Assembly (NCBI GenBank): GCA_035546335.1
Contig: DATKDP010000010.1
Coordinates: forward strand, 1-14,461
Length of the DNA stretch: 14,461 bases
DNA from: DATKDP01 sp035546335
GTDB lineage: Bacteria; Acidobacteriota; Thermoanaerobaculia; Gp7-AA8
Direction: 5' to 3'
Part shown: positions 7,995-13,858 of the stretch, one piece after another
Position numbering within the stretch: the stretch's first letter is position 1
Layout: every line of letters starts with the position of its first letter
The notes under the pieces: generated by a model
Database searches by the model: none
What the model was told of the DNA's origin: nothing
What the model saw: the letters and a program-made list of their open reading frames with translations, nothing else
Program-made: the position numbers and the translations under genes

Positions 7995-8714
7995 ATGGTC
8001 GCACCATTGCGCGGCAGGCTCGTGGCGTGGGGTGGAACGCTGCTCTTCAGTGTTCCGATCGCGATGGGGATCGGGCACGTTCCCGAGAAGGTGCTGGAGC
8101 GGCGGGACGAGGCGCACGCGGTGCGAGTGAGCTCGGCGATCGTGAAGCAGCCGAGAGCAGACCACACGTTCTCGGTCGTTTCCGAGGAAGTGAAGGAGCG
8201 ATTCTTCACGATCGACAGCAGGGAGCTTGGTCATCCCAGCCCGGAGGCCATCAAGGAGGCCTTTTTCCGCAAGGAAATTCCGTACGGTTCGATCATCTAT
8301 CGTGAAGCGAAACGCCAGGGACTGCAGCCGGAGCTGGTTGCCGCGGTGGTCGAGGCGGAATCGAACTTTCGCCCGATGCTGATCTCCGAAAAGAACGCGG
8401 CTGGGCTGATGCAGCTCGTTCCCACCACCGGAGAGCTGATGGGAGCGAGCGACCTGATGAATCCTGCGGACAACATCCGGGCCGGCACGCGCTACCTGCG
8501 CTACCTCAACAAGCGATACCAGGGGAATCAGCAGATGATGCTCGCGGCCTACAACGCCGGCGAGGGAAATGTCGCACGGTACGGCGGCATTCCGCCTTTC
8601 CCCGAGACGATCAATTACGTGAGGAAAGTCGCCAGCTCGAAGGCGGCGCTGCAGCGGCGCATCAACCTGCGCATCGCCACCGCGCAGCAGCCCTACGATC
8701 ACGCCGTCGATTGA
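7995..8714 (+). CDS. Lytic transglycosylase (SLT domain, periplasmic)
   Basis: This 239-residue protein cleaves the glycan strands of peptidoglycan between MurNAc and GlcNAc, leaving 1,6-anhydro ends. It starts with a basic then hydrophobic stretch (LRGRLVAWGGTLLFSVPIAMG) that acts as signal peptide or anchor. The C-terminal SLT domain carries the catalytic Glu in the ES motif (VVEAESNFRP, Glu122). After it come GLMQLVPTT, LAAYNAGEGNVARYGG and the PPFPETINYVRKV close, the full set of family-1 motifs. The order and spacing match SLT/MltC-type domains. I chose the ATG at 7995 because the signal sequence begins there. TTG 7806 and ATG 7821 would put non-conserved residues before it. It probably serves cell-wall turnover or insertion of envelope machines. 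Confidence 0.9.
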   Translation: MVAPLRGRLVAWGGTLLFSVPIAMGIGHVPEKVLERRDEAHAVRVSSAIVKQPRADHTFSVVSEEVKERFFTIDSRELGHPSPEAIKEAFFRKEIPYGSIIYREAKRQGLQPELVAAVVEAESNFRPMLISEKNAAGLMQLVPTTGELMGASDLMNPADNIRAGTRYLRYLNKRYQGNQQMMLAAYNAGEGNVARYGGIPPFPETINYVRKVASSKAALQRRINLRIATAQQPYDHAVD

Positions 8715-8755
8715 CTCCGACCGCTGAAATCGCCTCATCGTTGCCCGGCGTGCAG

Positions 8756-8761
8756 TACAAT
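8756..8761 (+). promoter_or_regulatory. Candidate -10 box for a leaderless transcript
   Basis: The hexamer TACAAT ends 6 nt before the ATG at 8768, and no ribosome binding site precedes that ATG. Transcription starting about 7 nt past the box would begin at the start codon itself. No good -35 box is seen. The same spacing occurs at 13847-13859. Confidence 0.3.
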
Positions 8762-8767
8762 CTGCAC

Positions 8768-9415
8768 ATGCTGAAAGTCAGAGAACGACGGGAATTTCAG
8801 CGCCTTTCCTTCGAACAGCCTCTCGCGGCGAGGATCGGCGACGCCGACGCCCTCGTCATCGAACTGGGAATCCCCGGTGCCAAGATCGCGCACCTCGTTC
8901 CGCTCGCCAAGGATGCAAGCCATCTGATCTCGTTCGATTGGAATGGAGAGACCATTCAGCTCGAGTGCGAGGTCGTTCGCTCGCTGCCGATGGAAATGGC
9001 GCCCGGTTATCAGTCGGGACTCCGCTTCCTCCGCGCCCTCGGATTTTCGGATGTCAAGCTCCGCGCACTTCTTTTCTTCGAGCTGACCCGCCTGCTCGAG
9101 GAGCACAGCCCGGCGCCGCTCTCGCCGATTCACGCTCCTCCGGAGATCGACGGCGATCGGACGGTGCGCGGAAAGGATGCGGGATTCGTCACCTACCGGT
9201 TGGAGGTAGGCGAATGGAAACGGCGAATCGCACTGATCCCCGAGCAACCTGAGAACGGCTTCACCATCGCTCGCGGATTCGACGGCCAGGAAGTGAAGGA
9301 AGTCTGCGACATCTATGAAGCAGCCGACGCCGAGGGTCGCCGTCTGATCCGCCTCTTCGCCGAGCTCAGCATCAGCGAGGCGATGGGAATTCCACCGAGG
9401 CAAGTCGAGCGCTGA
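8768..9415 (+). CDS. PilZ-like domain protein with a degenerate c-di-GMP motif
   Basis: The N-terminal ~100 residues look like a PilZ domain. ERREFQRLSFEQPLAARIG gives the RxxxR start. A strand reading VIELGIPGAKIAHL stands where the (D/N)xSxxG motif is expected. A QLECEVVRSLP strand and YQSGLRFLRAL follow, as in PilZ barrels. The second motif is altered (ELGIPG), so binding of cyclic di-GMP is doubtful. The C-terminal half (GFVTYRLEVGEWKRRIALIP onward) has no family I recognise. The product is soluble, 215 residues, with no signal or membrane segment. I chose the ATG at 8768; the frame is open back to 8711, and a GTG at 8750 is possible. The gene follows the transglycosylase closely. If PilZ-like, it would be a sensor or regulator of surface or motility functions. 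Confidence 0.6.
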   Translation: MLKVRERREFQRLSFEQPLAARIGDADALVIELGIPGAKIAHLVPLAKDASHLISFDWNGETIQLECEVVRSLPMEMAPGYQSGLRFLRALGFSDVKLRALLFFELTRLLEEHSPAPLSPIHAPPEIDGDRTVRGKDAGFVTYRLEVGEWKRRIALIPEQPENGFTIARGFDGQEVKEVCDIYEAADAEGRRLIRLFAELSISEAMGIPPRQVER

Positions 9416-9452
9416 GTCTCGCCGCCTCCGGCGCGCCTGCGCGGATCCTCCG

Positions 9453-9824
9453 ATGAAGATCATCCTTCTCTCCGACGAATCGATTCGCCTCGAGCGCGCC
9501 GAGGGGCCGCTGACCATCGAGGCGGAATCGTTCGAGCAGGCATACTCGCCCTATCACATGATGGCCGGCGCGCTCGCCAGCTGCACTCATTCGGTTCTCG
9601 ATTCGTGGGCAACTCACGCAAGGCTCGATGCAAGCGGACTGGCGATCGAAATTTCATGGAGCTTCGTCGAGCAGCCGTTGCGCGTCGGTGAGCTGGTCAT
9701 GACGATCATCTGGCCCGAGCTTCCCGCCGAGCGGCGGACGGCGGCGGTGAAAGCCGCGGCGCACTGTCCCGTCCACGCAACGCTTTCGCATCCGCCGGCG
9801 ATCAGGATCGAGGAGCCGGCTTGA
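9453..9824 (+). CDS. OsmC/Ohr-family protein
   Basis: This 123-residue protein resembles the OsmC family of small peroxiredoxin-like hydroperoxide reductases. Two conserved cysteines are in the right surroundings: MAGALASCTHSVLDSWA for the first, at the start of the long central helix, and AAHCPVHATLSHPPAI for the second. The family uses this pair to reduce organic hydroperoxides, with electrons from lipoyl or other dithiol donors. It is at the short end of the family's range (about 120-145 residues) and its first beta strands are abbreviated. The DCC-type thiol oxidoreductase gene begins on its stop codon (TTGA), which may link them in thiol redox chemistry; that link is inferred from position only. 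Confidence 0.75.
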   Translation: MKIILLSDESIRLERAEGPLTIEAESFEQAYSPYHMMAGALASCTHSVLDSWATHARLDASGLAIEISWSFVEQPLRVGELVMTIIWPELPAERRTAAVKAAAHCPVHATLSHPPAIRIEEPA

Positions 9825-10315
9825 CGATTCCGATCGTGCGCTTCGTCGTCGCCGGGGAGGAAGTCGTTCCATACGATGGAGTCGTGCGGCCCTACACCGT
9901 CGTCTATGACGGGCTGTGCAGAATCTGTACTCGCTCGGTGCGGCTGTTGCGCCGCTGGGATCGAGGGAACATTCTCGAGATCGTGCCGTCGCAGACACCC
10001 GGAGTGCAGGCGCGGTTCCCATGGATCCCTCCTTCCGCTTATCGCGAAGCGTTGCAGCTCATCGGCCCGCGGGGCGCGACGTGGCAGGGAGCGGAAGCGG
10101 CCGAGCAGCTCATCAGGATTCTGCCGCGCGGCCGGTGGATCGCCTGGATCTTCCGCATCCCCGGAGTGTCCTCGATCGCCGATTTGATCTATCGCTGGAT
10201 CGCGCGCAACCGCTACGCGCTCGGGTGCGGCGAGCATTGTGAGTTTCGTGGAGAGAGCGTCGAGCACGGGGACGAAGATCGGGAATCATCTCGGATCGGA
10301 AAGGACGTTCAGTGA
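9821..10315 (+). CDS. DCC-type thiol-disulfide oxidoreductase-like protein (DUF393)
   Basis: This 164-residue protein carries the defining DGLCRIC motif (VVYDGLCRICTRSVRLLRRW) near residue 30. That is the DxxCxxC thioredoxin-like site of the DCC/DUF393 family. Further family features are the middle part with a predicted hydrophobic C-terminal helix (WIAWIFRIPGVSSIADLIYRWI) and the closing YALGCGEHCE. The last ~25 residues are a charged, non-conserved tail. The TTG at 9821 is the likely start, since AGGAG lies 5 nt upstream and it overlaps the preceding stop by TTGA. The ~25 residues before the motif are unusual. The family's exact substrates are poorly known. Its stop overlaps the GTG of argF. 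Confidence 0.8.
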   Translation: MTIPIVRFVVAGEEVVPYDGVVRPYTVVYDGLCRICTRSVRLLRRWDRGNILEIVPSQTPGVQARFPWIPPSAYREALQLIGPRGATWQGAEAAEQLIRILPRGRWIAWIFRIPGVSSIADLIYRWIARNRYALGCGEHCEFRGESVEHGDEDRESSRIGKDVQ

Positions 10316-11244
10316 AGCACGAGGATTTCATTTCCATTCACGACTACACGGCCGAGGAGGTGTGGGAGATCTTCCGGCTGGCGAAGGAGATGAAGAGCGA
10401 TCCCGGCGGATTCTCCGACGCTCTTCGCGGGCAGACCCTGGCGATGATTTTCGAAAAGTCGTCGACGCGAACGAGAGTGTCGTTCGAGGTAGGGATGTTT
10501 CAGCTCGGCGGTCACGCCCTCTTTCTCTCCTCGCGAGACATTCAGCTGGGGCGCGGTGAGACGATCTACGACACGGCCAAGGTTCTTTCGCGCTATGTCG
10601 ATGCGATCATGGCCCGCACCTTCGCGCACAAGACCGTGACCGAGCTCGCCGAGTTCGCCTCGGTTCCGGTCATCAACGGGCTGACCGACCTGCTGCATCC
10701 CTGCCAGGCGATGACCGACTACTTCACCGCCTGGGAAAAGCTCGGCGACTTGAAGGGGCGGAAGATCGGATGGATCGGCGATGGGAACAACATGGCGCAC
10801 TCGCTGATGTTCGGTGCGTCGAAGGTGGGAATGGACATCGCCGTCGCGACGCCCGCGGGCTACGAGCCCGATCCCGAGATCGTCGCCAGGGCGGCCGTCG
10901 ACGCCGAGGGCGCGGGCACGCGCCTGGTCGTGACCCGCTCGATCGAGGAAGCGGCTGCCGATGCCGACGTGATCGCCACCGACGTCTGGACGTCGATGGG
11001 GCAGGAGGAGGAATCGGCAAAGCGCCTGCATGATTTCGAAGGGTGGCAGGTGGACCGGCGCGTGATGGGACTGGCTCGAAAGGACGCGATCTTCATGCAC
11101 TGCCTTCCCGCACATCGTGGAGAAGAGGTTGCAGCCGAGGTCGTCGATTCGCCGCAATCGGTGATCTTCGACGAAGCGGAGAATCGGCTGCACGTGCAGA
11201 AAGCGATTCTCCATGTCCTGATGAGTCGTGAGCCGCGGCGATGA
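10312..11244 (+). CDS. argF: Ornithine carbamoyltransferase
   Basis: This enzyme makes citrulline from ornithine and carbamoyl phosphate in arginine biosynthesis, in the cytoplasm. All signature motifs are present. The carbamoyl-phosphate loop STRTR is at residues 51-55, and HPCQ at 129-132. The ornithine-side DVWTSMG starts at Asp224, and HCLP at 263-266 is the OTC-specific catalytic loop; aspartate carbamoyltransferase lacks it. Length (310 residues) is normal. The GTG at 10312 overlaps the stop of the DCC gene and has AAGGA 7 nt upstream. No other arginine genes are nearby, so argF is split off from the rest of the pathway here. It sits in a tight unit with unrelated redox and envelope genes. 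The anabolic role is the default; a catabolic role (arginine deiminase pathway) has no support in the context. Confidence 0.96.
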   Translation: MKHEDFISIHDYTAEEVWEIFRLAKEMKSDPGGFSDALRGQTLAMIFEKSSTRTRVSFEVGMFQLGGHALFLSSRDIQLGRGETIYDTAKVLSRYVDAIMARTFAHKTVTELAEFASVPVINGLTDLLHPCQAMTDYFTAWEKLGDLKGRKIGWIGDGNNMAHSLMFGASKVGMDIAVATPAGYEPDPEIVARAAVDAEGAGTRLVVTRSIEEAAADADVIATDVWTSMGQEEESAKRLHDFEGWQVDRRVMGLARKDAIFMHCLPAHRGEEVAAEVVDSPQSVIFDEAENRLHVQKAILHVLMSREPRR

Positions 11245-11248
11245 CGAC

Positions 11249-12268
11249 ATGAAGGAGCCCTCCTCGAGCTCGAAACTGATCGATCAGGGGACACCGAAGG
11301 CGAAGCGCGGAACCGCCATCGTCATCGCCCTCGGCGGAATCTTCTTCACGCTGCTGGGCCTCCTGATCTTCGTCGGCAGGAGCCAAAAGGATCGCCCGGC
11401 GGAGAAGCCCTCCGTGCTCTATGTCGTTCCGACCGGCCTGCGTGTTCGCGCTGCACCGAGCCCCACGGCCGAGATCATCACCACCGTCGAACGGGGGCAG
11501 AAGCTCGAGCTGCTCGAGACACGAGGCTCCTGGGTGCGCATCCAGGCACCCGACGGCTCCCTCGGATGGAGCGAGCGGAGCTATCTCGAAGGGGAGGCCG
11601 AGCATGCGCGCCGGACCGCCAGGGTGGAGAGAATCCGCGAGCTGCCGCCACTGGATGGCGTCGTCGAGAAGCGGACACCGCTCTACGCGGGACCCGGGAT
11701 CTTCTATCCGGTCGTCGGCCAGCTCGAGCCGCCGTCGAGAGTGCAGATCTTCACACGCGATCACGATTTCTTCGCGGTGGAAGCGGGTGGAGAGATCGTC
11801 TACGCCGACGTCGACGCCATCCGTCTCACCACGCCGCCCGGCGGTGCGCAGCTCGAAGTGGCCGAGCGCGAGCAGCCCGAGTTTCCGGGCTACGAGCCTC
11901 CGGACTCGCCGATGTTCGAGCCCGAGCCACTCCCGCCGGCCTTCGAGCCGCCGCCCGCGACGTCCGCAGCCGGGCGCGTCTACCCGGAGGTGCCTGCAGG
12001 AGGAACGGCTCCGGCGGCGACCAGCCGTTCGCGACCGCGCTATCCACTGGCGGCGAGGCGCGCGGGGATCGAAGGATCGGTGGTGATCCGGGCGATCGTG
12101 CGAGGAGACGGCTCGGTGGACAACGTCGAAGTCATCCAGAATCTCCCTCACGGCCTCGGCGACGCAGCGCGCGAAGCGGTCGCCGAATGGCGCTTCCGTC
12201 CCGCCACCTACAGAGGCGAGCCGATCGACGTCTTCTACACCGTGACGGTAAACTTCCGCCTGCGCTGA
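11249..12268 (+). CDS. Membrane-anchored tandem SH3-like / TonB C-terminal fusion protein
   Basis: This 339-residue protein has a short basic cytoplasmic N-terminus and one TM helix at about residues 22-43 (AIVIALGGIFFTLLGLLIFVG). A bacterial SH3 domain follows at about 60-115 (LRVRAAPSPTAEIITTVERG, then a GWSERSYLE end). Next is a second SH3-like unit at about 130-190 (TPLYAGPGIFYPVVGQLEPP), then a Pro/Glu-rich linker at about 205-245. It ends with a complete TonB_C domain at about 260-339 (PRYPLAARRAGIEGSVVIRA to VTVNFRL). TonB_C normally contacts outer-membrane receptors, while SH3b domains often bind peptidoglycan. The layout suggests a TonB-type energy transducer or wall-tethered linker. 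I chose the ATG at 11249, 4 bp after argF; a GTG at 11228 would overlap argF. Confidence 0.82.
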   Translation: MKEPSSSSKLIDQGTPKAKRGTAIVIALGGIFFTLLGLLIFVGRSQKDRPAEKPSVLYVVPTGLRVRAAPSPTAEIITTVERGQKLELLETRGSWVRIQAPDGSLGWSERSYLEGEAEHARRTARVERIRELPPLDGVVEKRTPLYAGPGIFYPVVGQLEPPSRVQIFTRDHDFFAVEAGGEIVYADVDAIRLTTPPGGAQLEVAEREQPEFPGYEPPDSPMFEPEPLPPAFEPPPATSAAGRVYPEVPAGGTAPAATSRSRPRYPLAARRAGIEGSVVIRAIVRGDGSVDNVEVIQNLPHGLGDAAREAVAEWRFRPATYRGEPIDVFYTVTVNFRLR

Positions 12269-12317
12269 GATCCATGCTGTCACCTCTGCTGTCATCCGGG
12301 CGGGCGGGTGTGCGTGG

Positions 12318-12337
12318 CCGAAGATTCCGATCTTCGG
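12318..12337 (+). terminator. Hairpin after the TonB-like gene, terminator-like
   Basis: CCGAAGAT and ATCTTCGG form a perfect 8-bp stem around a TCCG loop, about 50 bp past the stop of the SH3/TonB gene and about 100 bp before the next gene. There is no T-tract after the stem, so intrinsic termination is only possible, not shown. Confidence 0.4.
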
Positions 12338-12435
12338 TCCGGTGACGGACGACGAACATGACCGACCGGCGACGCGACCCGGCCGCCATCCATCCCCTCG
12401 GGCATGCTCTCTGCAGCCCGCCCGAGAGTGACGCG

Positions 12436-12597
12436 ATGTGGACCCTCATCGGTTTCGTTCTTCTATTGTGGCTCGCCGGTCTGCTGACCAGCGTCACGTT
12501 CGGCGGCTGGCTGCACCTGCTCCTCCTCCTCGCCCTCGGGCTCGTCGTCTCCTCGTTCTTCGGCCGAAAGAGCAGGCGTCGCACTTCATATCGATAG
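12436..12597 (+). CDS. Small membrane protein, lmo0937/DUF5670 family
   Basis: This 53-residue protein consists almost entirely of two hydrophobic segments, MWTLIGFVLLLWLAGLLTS and LHLLLLLALGLVVSSFFG, joined by VTFGGW and ended by a basic tail (GRKSRRRTSYR). That is the shape of the lmo0937-type small membrane proteins, which have LWLLGL, a short turn with GG(F/W)xH, and a leucine/valine-rich second helix. The function of the family is not known; stress-related regulation has been seen in some members. The ATG at 12436 is preferred over 12358 because the conserved part begins there. It follows a hairpin and precedes the repeat-rich accessory region. Confidence 0.75.
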   Translation: MWTLIGFVLLLWLAGLLTSVTFGGWLHLLLLLALGLVVSSFFGRKSRRRTSYR

Positions 12598-12633
12598 ATC
12601 GCAGCGCATTCACATGATCGCAACAGCGTGCCC

Positions 12634-12691
12634 CCTGGGAGAGCGGGCGTCCCGCGCCCGCCCCTGTCTCATCCGCGACGATGCAACCGAC
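12634..12691. repeat. Short copy of the GC-rich hairpin repeat (first hairpin only)
   Basis: The motif GAGAGCGGGCGT followed by CCCGCGCCCGCCCCTGT stands at 12640-12667 and again exactly 60 bp later at the head of the full copy. It carries only the first hairpin (GCGGGCG/CGCCCGC, loop TCCCG). The rest of the unit is replaced by a short unrelated stretch. Translated frames across it give artefact peptides such as ERASRARP. Confidence 0.75.
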
Positions 12692-12930
12692 CCTGGGGGA
12701 GAGCGGGCGTCCCGCGCCCGCCCCTGTTTCGCGCCGCAGATCCGTTGCCCACCCCGGACTCGTGCTCCCCGACCCCGCGGCCGCGAAGGCGGCCGCAACA
12801 ACCTCAGCCCCGCCCGTGAGGGCGGGGTCACGAATCATTTACAGTTCCTCGGAAGGCCGCGTAGGCGGCCGGCACAGTCGGTTTTTCGAGGGCACGCGAC
12901 ATTCCCGCGATGATCTCGTTCCCCTTGAGA
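12692..12930. repeat. Full ~240-bp structured direct repeat, copy 1
   Basis: This unit is nearly identical to 13368-13610. It holds four perfect hairpins in order. Stem 1 is 12703-12709/12715-12721. Stem 2 is 12777-12784/12789-12796 (GCGGCCGC arms, loop GAAG). Stem 3 is 12808-12815/12820-12827 (CCCCGCCC and GGGCGGGG, loop GTGA). Stem 4 is 12855-12860/12865-12870 (GGCCGC and GCGGCC, loop GTAG). After the hairpins, a non-palindromic tail with TTCGAGGGCACGCGACATTC is also conserved. No transposase or other gene is inside, so if mobile it must move in trans. Confidence 0.85.
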
Positions 12931-13087
12931 GAGTCCGTGAAGTCATGGATGTTCAGCGAGTTACGGTAGAAATCGGTCCGTCAGGGAGCGATTCCGCGGT
13001 TGGCCATTTCAATGATTCCGCATAATCCGCTCAGTGAGAAGTTGGGTGCTGGAATTTGACCTCCCACTGGAGTACGTTACGAGGGGT
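12931..13087. other. Non-coding leader before the antitoxin gene
   Basis: I see no supported gene here. The base composition is less GC-rich than the repeat. A TTGACC at 13056-13061 could be a -35 box for the antitoxin gene, but no matching -10 stands 16-18 bp later; the best is TACGTT at 13073-13078, with a short spacer of 11. A GAGGGG at 13081-13086 lies too close to the ATG to be an ideal ribosome binding site. Confidence 0.4.
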
Positions 13088-13306
13088 ATGAGCACTGCGA
13101 TCGACGAGCTCACTAAGCTTCCACTTCCCCAGCGTCTCGAGATTGTTGAGAGGCTGTGGGATAGCATAGCCGCCGATCCAGAACGGCTGCCGGTCACGGC
13201 GAAGCAAGCCGAGGAGCTCGATCTCCGCCTCGCAGCGCACGAGTCGAATCCCGAGGAAGGAGTAACCTGGGAAGAGATTCGTGATCGGCTGCGCAAATCC
13301 AGGTGA
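13088..13306 (+). CDS. Antitoxin-like addiction module protein (TIGR02574 family)
   Basis: This 72-residue protein matches the short antitoxins paired with RelE/ParE toxins. The N-terminus reads MSTAIDELTKLPLPQRLEIV, followed by ERLWDSIA and a central helix (AKQAEELDLRLAAHESNPEE). It ends with GVTWEEIRDRLRKSR, the hallmark close of the family. Such antitoxins bind and mask the toxin and are easily degraded. The ATG at 13088 is chosen because the family motif begins directly; a GTG at 13034 would add 18 non-conserved residues. The stop overlaps the GTG of the toxin fragment (GTGA), the usual layout of these pairs. Its partner is broken, so this antitoxin may now be an orphan. Confidence 0.8.
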   Translation: MSTAIDELTKLPLPQRLEIVERLWDSIAADPERLPVTAKQAEELDLRLAAHESNPEEGVTWEEIRDRLRKSR

Positions 13307-13370
13307 GCAGTCCCGTCCGATTCAAGCCCTCAGCCGAGCGCGACGTCGAGAGGGCGTTCGTTTGGTACCT
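13303..13370 (+). pseudogene. ParE/RelE-type toxin, truncated after ~22 codons by the repeat
   Basis: From the GTG at 13303 the frame reads VSSPVRFKPSAERDVERAFV, then WY. This is the first strand and helix of a ParE/RelE toxin, in which an xVxFxPxAxxDxxxAxxWY pattern is standard. Exactly there the sequence switches into the structured repeat, and the frame runs on as repeat-encoded residues (LGRAGVPRPPL) to a stop at 13492-13494. A full toxin is about 90-100 residues, so the catalytic core is missing. I found no remainder of the toxin after the repeat. The gene is inferred to have been cut by repeat insertion or by a deletion ending in the repeat. Confidence 0.7.
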
Positions 13371-13610
13371 GGGGAGAGCGGGCGTCCCGCGCCCGCCCCT
13401 GTTTCGCGCCGCAGATCCGTTGCCCATCCCGGACTCGCGCTCCCCGACCCCGCGGCCGCGAAGGCGGCCGCAACAACCTCAGCCCCGCCCGTGAGGGCGG
13501 GGTCACGAATCACGAGCAGTTCCTCGGAAGGCCGCGTAGGCGGCCGGCACAATCGGATCGTTCTTCGAGGGCACGCGACATTCCCGCGATGATCTCGTTC
13601 CTCTCGAGAC
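13368..13610. repeat. Full ~240-bp structured direct repeat, copy 2
   Basis: Second near-identical copy of the unit at 12692, in the same orientation. The four hairpins are at 13378-13396, 13452-13471, 13483-13502 and 13530-13545. Only a few substitutions and small length changes separate the copies, for example CACCCC versus CATCCC, and CATTTACAG versus CACGAGCAG just before TTCCTCGG. Its left end coincides with the break in the toxin gene. Between the copies lie the antitoxin gene and toxin start, so recombination between them would delete that module. Confidence 0.85.
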
Positions 13611-13641
13611 CGCCCCCTCCACCGAGGGAACCTCGGAGGCA

Positions 13642-13806
13642 CATGCCGCATCCGCTCAGGCTCCTCGATCGCGTTCGCGACGAGACCCCCGTCCCGGCAC
13701 TACAGCCGGCGCACGGAGGATGCGTCTCGAGGACGGGTATGATATCCGGACGATTCAGGAGCTGCTCGGCCATGCGAGCGTCCAGACCACGATGATCCCA
13801 CGCTGA
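13642..13806 (+). pseudogene. Decayed C-terminus of an integron-integrase-like tyrosine recombinase
   Basis: In frame with the stop at 13804-13806, positions 13729-13797 read LEDGYDIRTIQELLGHASVQ then TTMI. This is the C-terminal catalytic part of a tyrosine recombinase, with the second active-site histidine in LLGH. The wording DIRTxQELLGHxxVxTTMI is closest to integron integrases (IntI) rather than XerC or XerD. The normal YTHV with the catalytic Tyr is replaced by PR and a stop. Upstream, PHPLR (about 13648-13662) and, in another frame, FAT (about 13674-13682) look like shifted pieces of the PHTLRHSFATH box, so several frameshifts or insertions are present. The gene is inactive. It reads in the same direction as the cassette that follows. 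Confidence 0.6.
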
Positions 13807-13844
13807 GGCATGCGTGGCGGAATGCGACTTGAGCCAGAGGGAGG

Positions 13845-13857
13845 GTTATAATAACCA
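13845..13857 (+). promoter_or_regulatory. TATAAT box inside a small palindrome before the cassette gene
   Basis: GGTTATAATAACC is a perfect palindrome around a central A and contains the consensus -10 hexamer TATAAT at 13847-13852. The hexamer ends 6 nt before the ATG at 13859, so a transcript could start at the start codon. A -35 box at the right distance is poor. A GGGAGGG further upstream could act as a distant ribosome binding site instead. It may be the cassette's own promoter. Confidence 0.35.
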
Positions 13858-13858
13858 A

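Noticed and set aside
12634..12730. Two repeats 60 bp apart as a possible CRISPR array
   Set aside because: There are only two copies of the motif here, each with a GC-rich hairpin belonging to a larger dispersed element, and no cas genes.
12614..12913. Open frame across the repeats giving ERASRARP-type peptides
   Set aside because: The peptide is produced by the hairpin repeat itself and recurs wherever the repeat occurs. No start signal or conserved fold is seen.
13510..13773. Leftward open frame over the end of repeat copy 2
   Set aside because: Its end (AGMSRALE onward) comes from the repeat tail and occurs in altered form at copy 1. It also overlaps the integrase remnant, whose similarity is much clearer.
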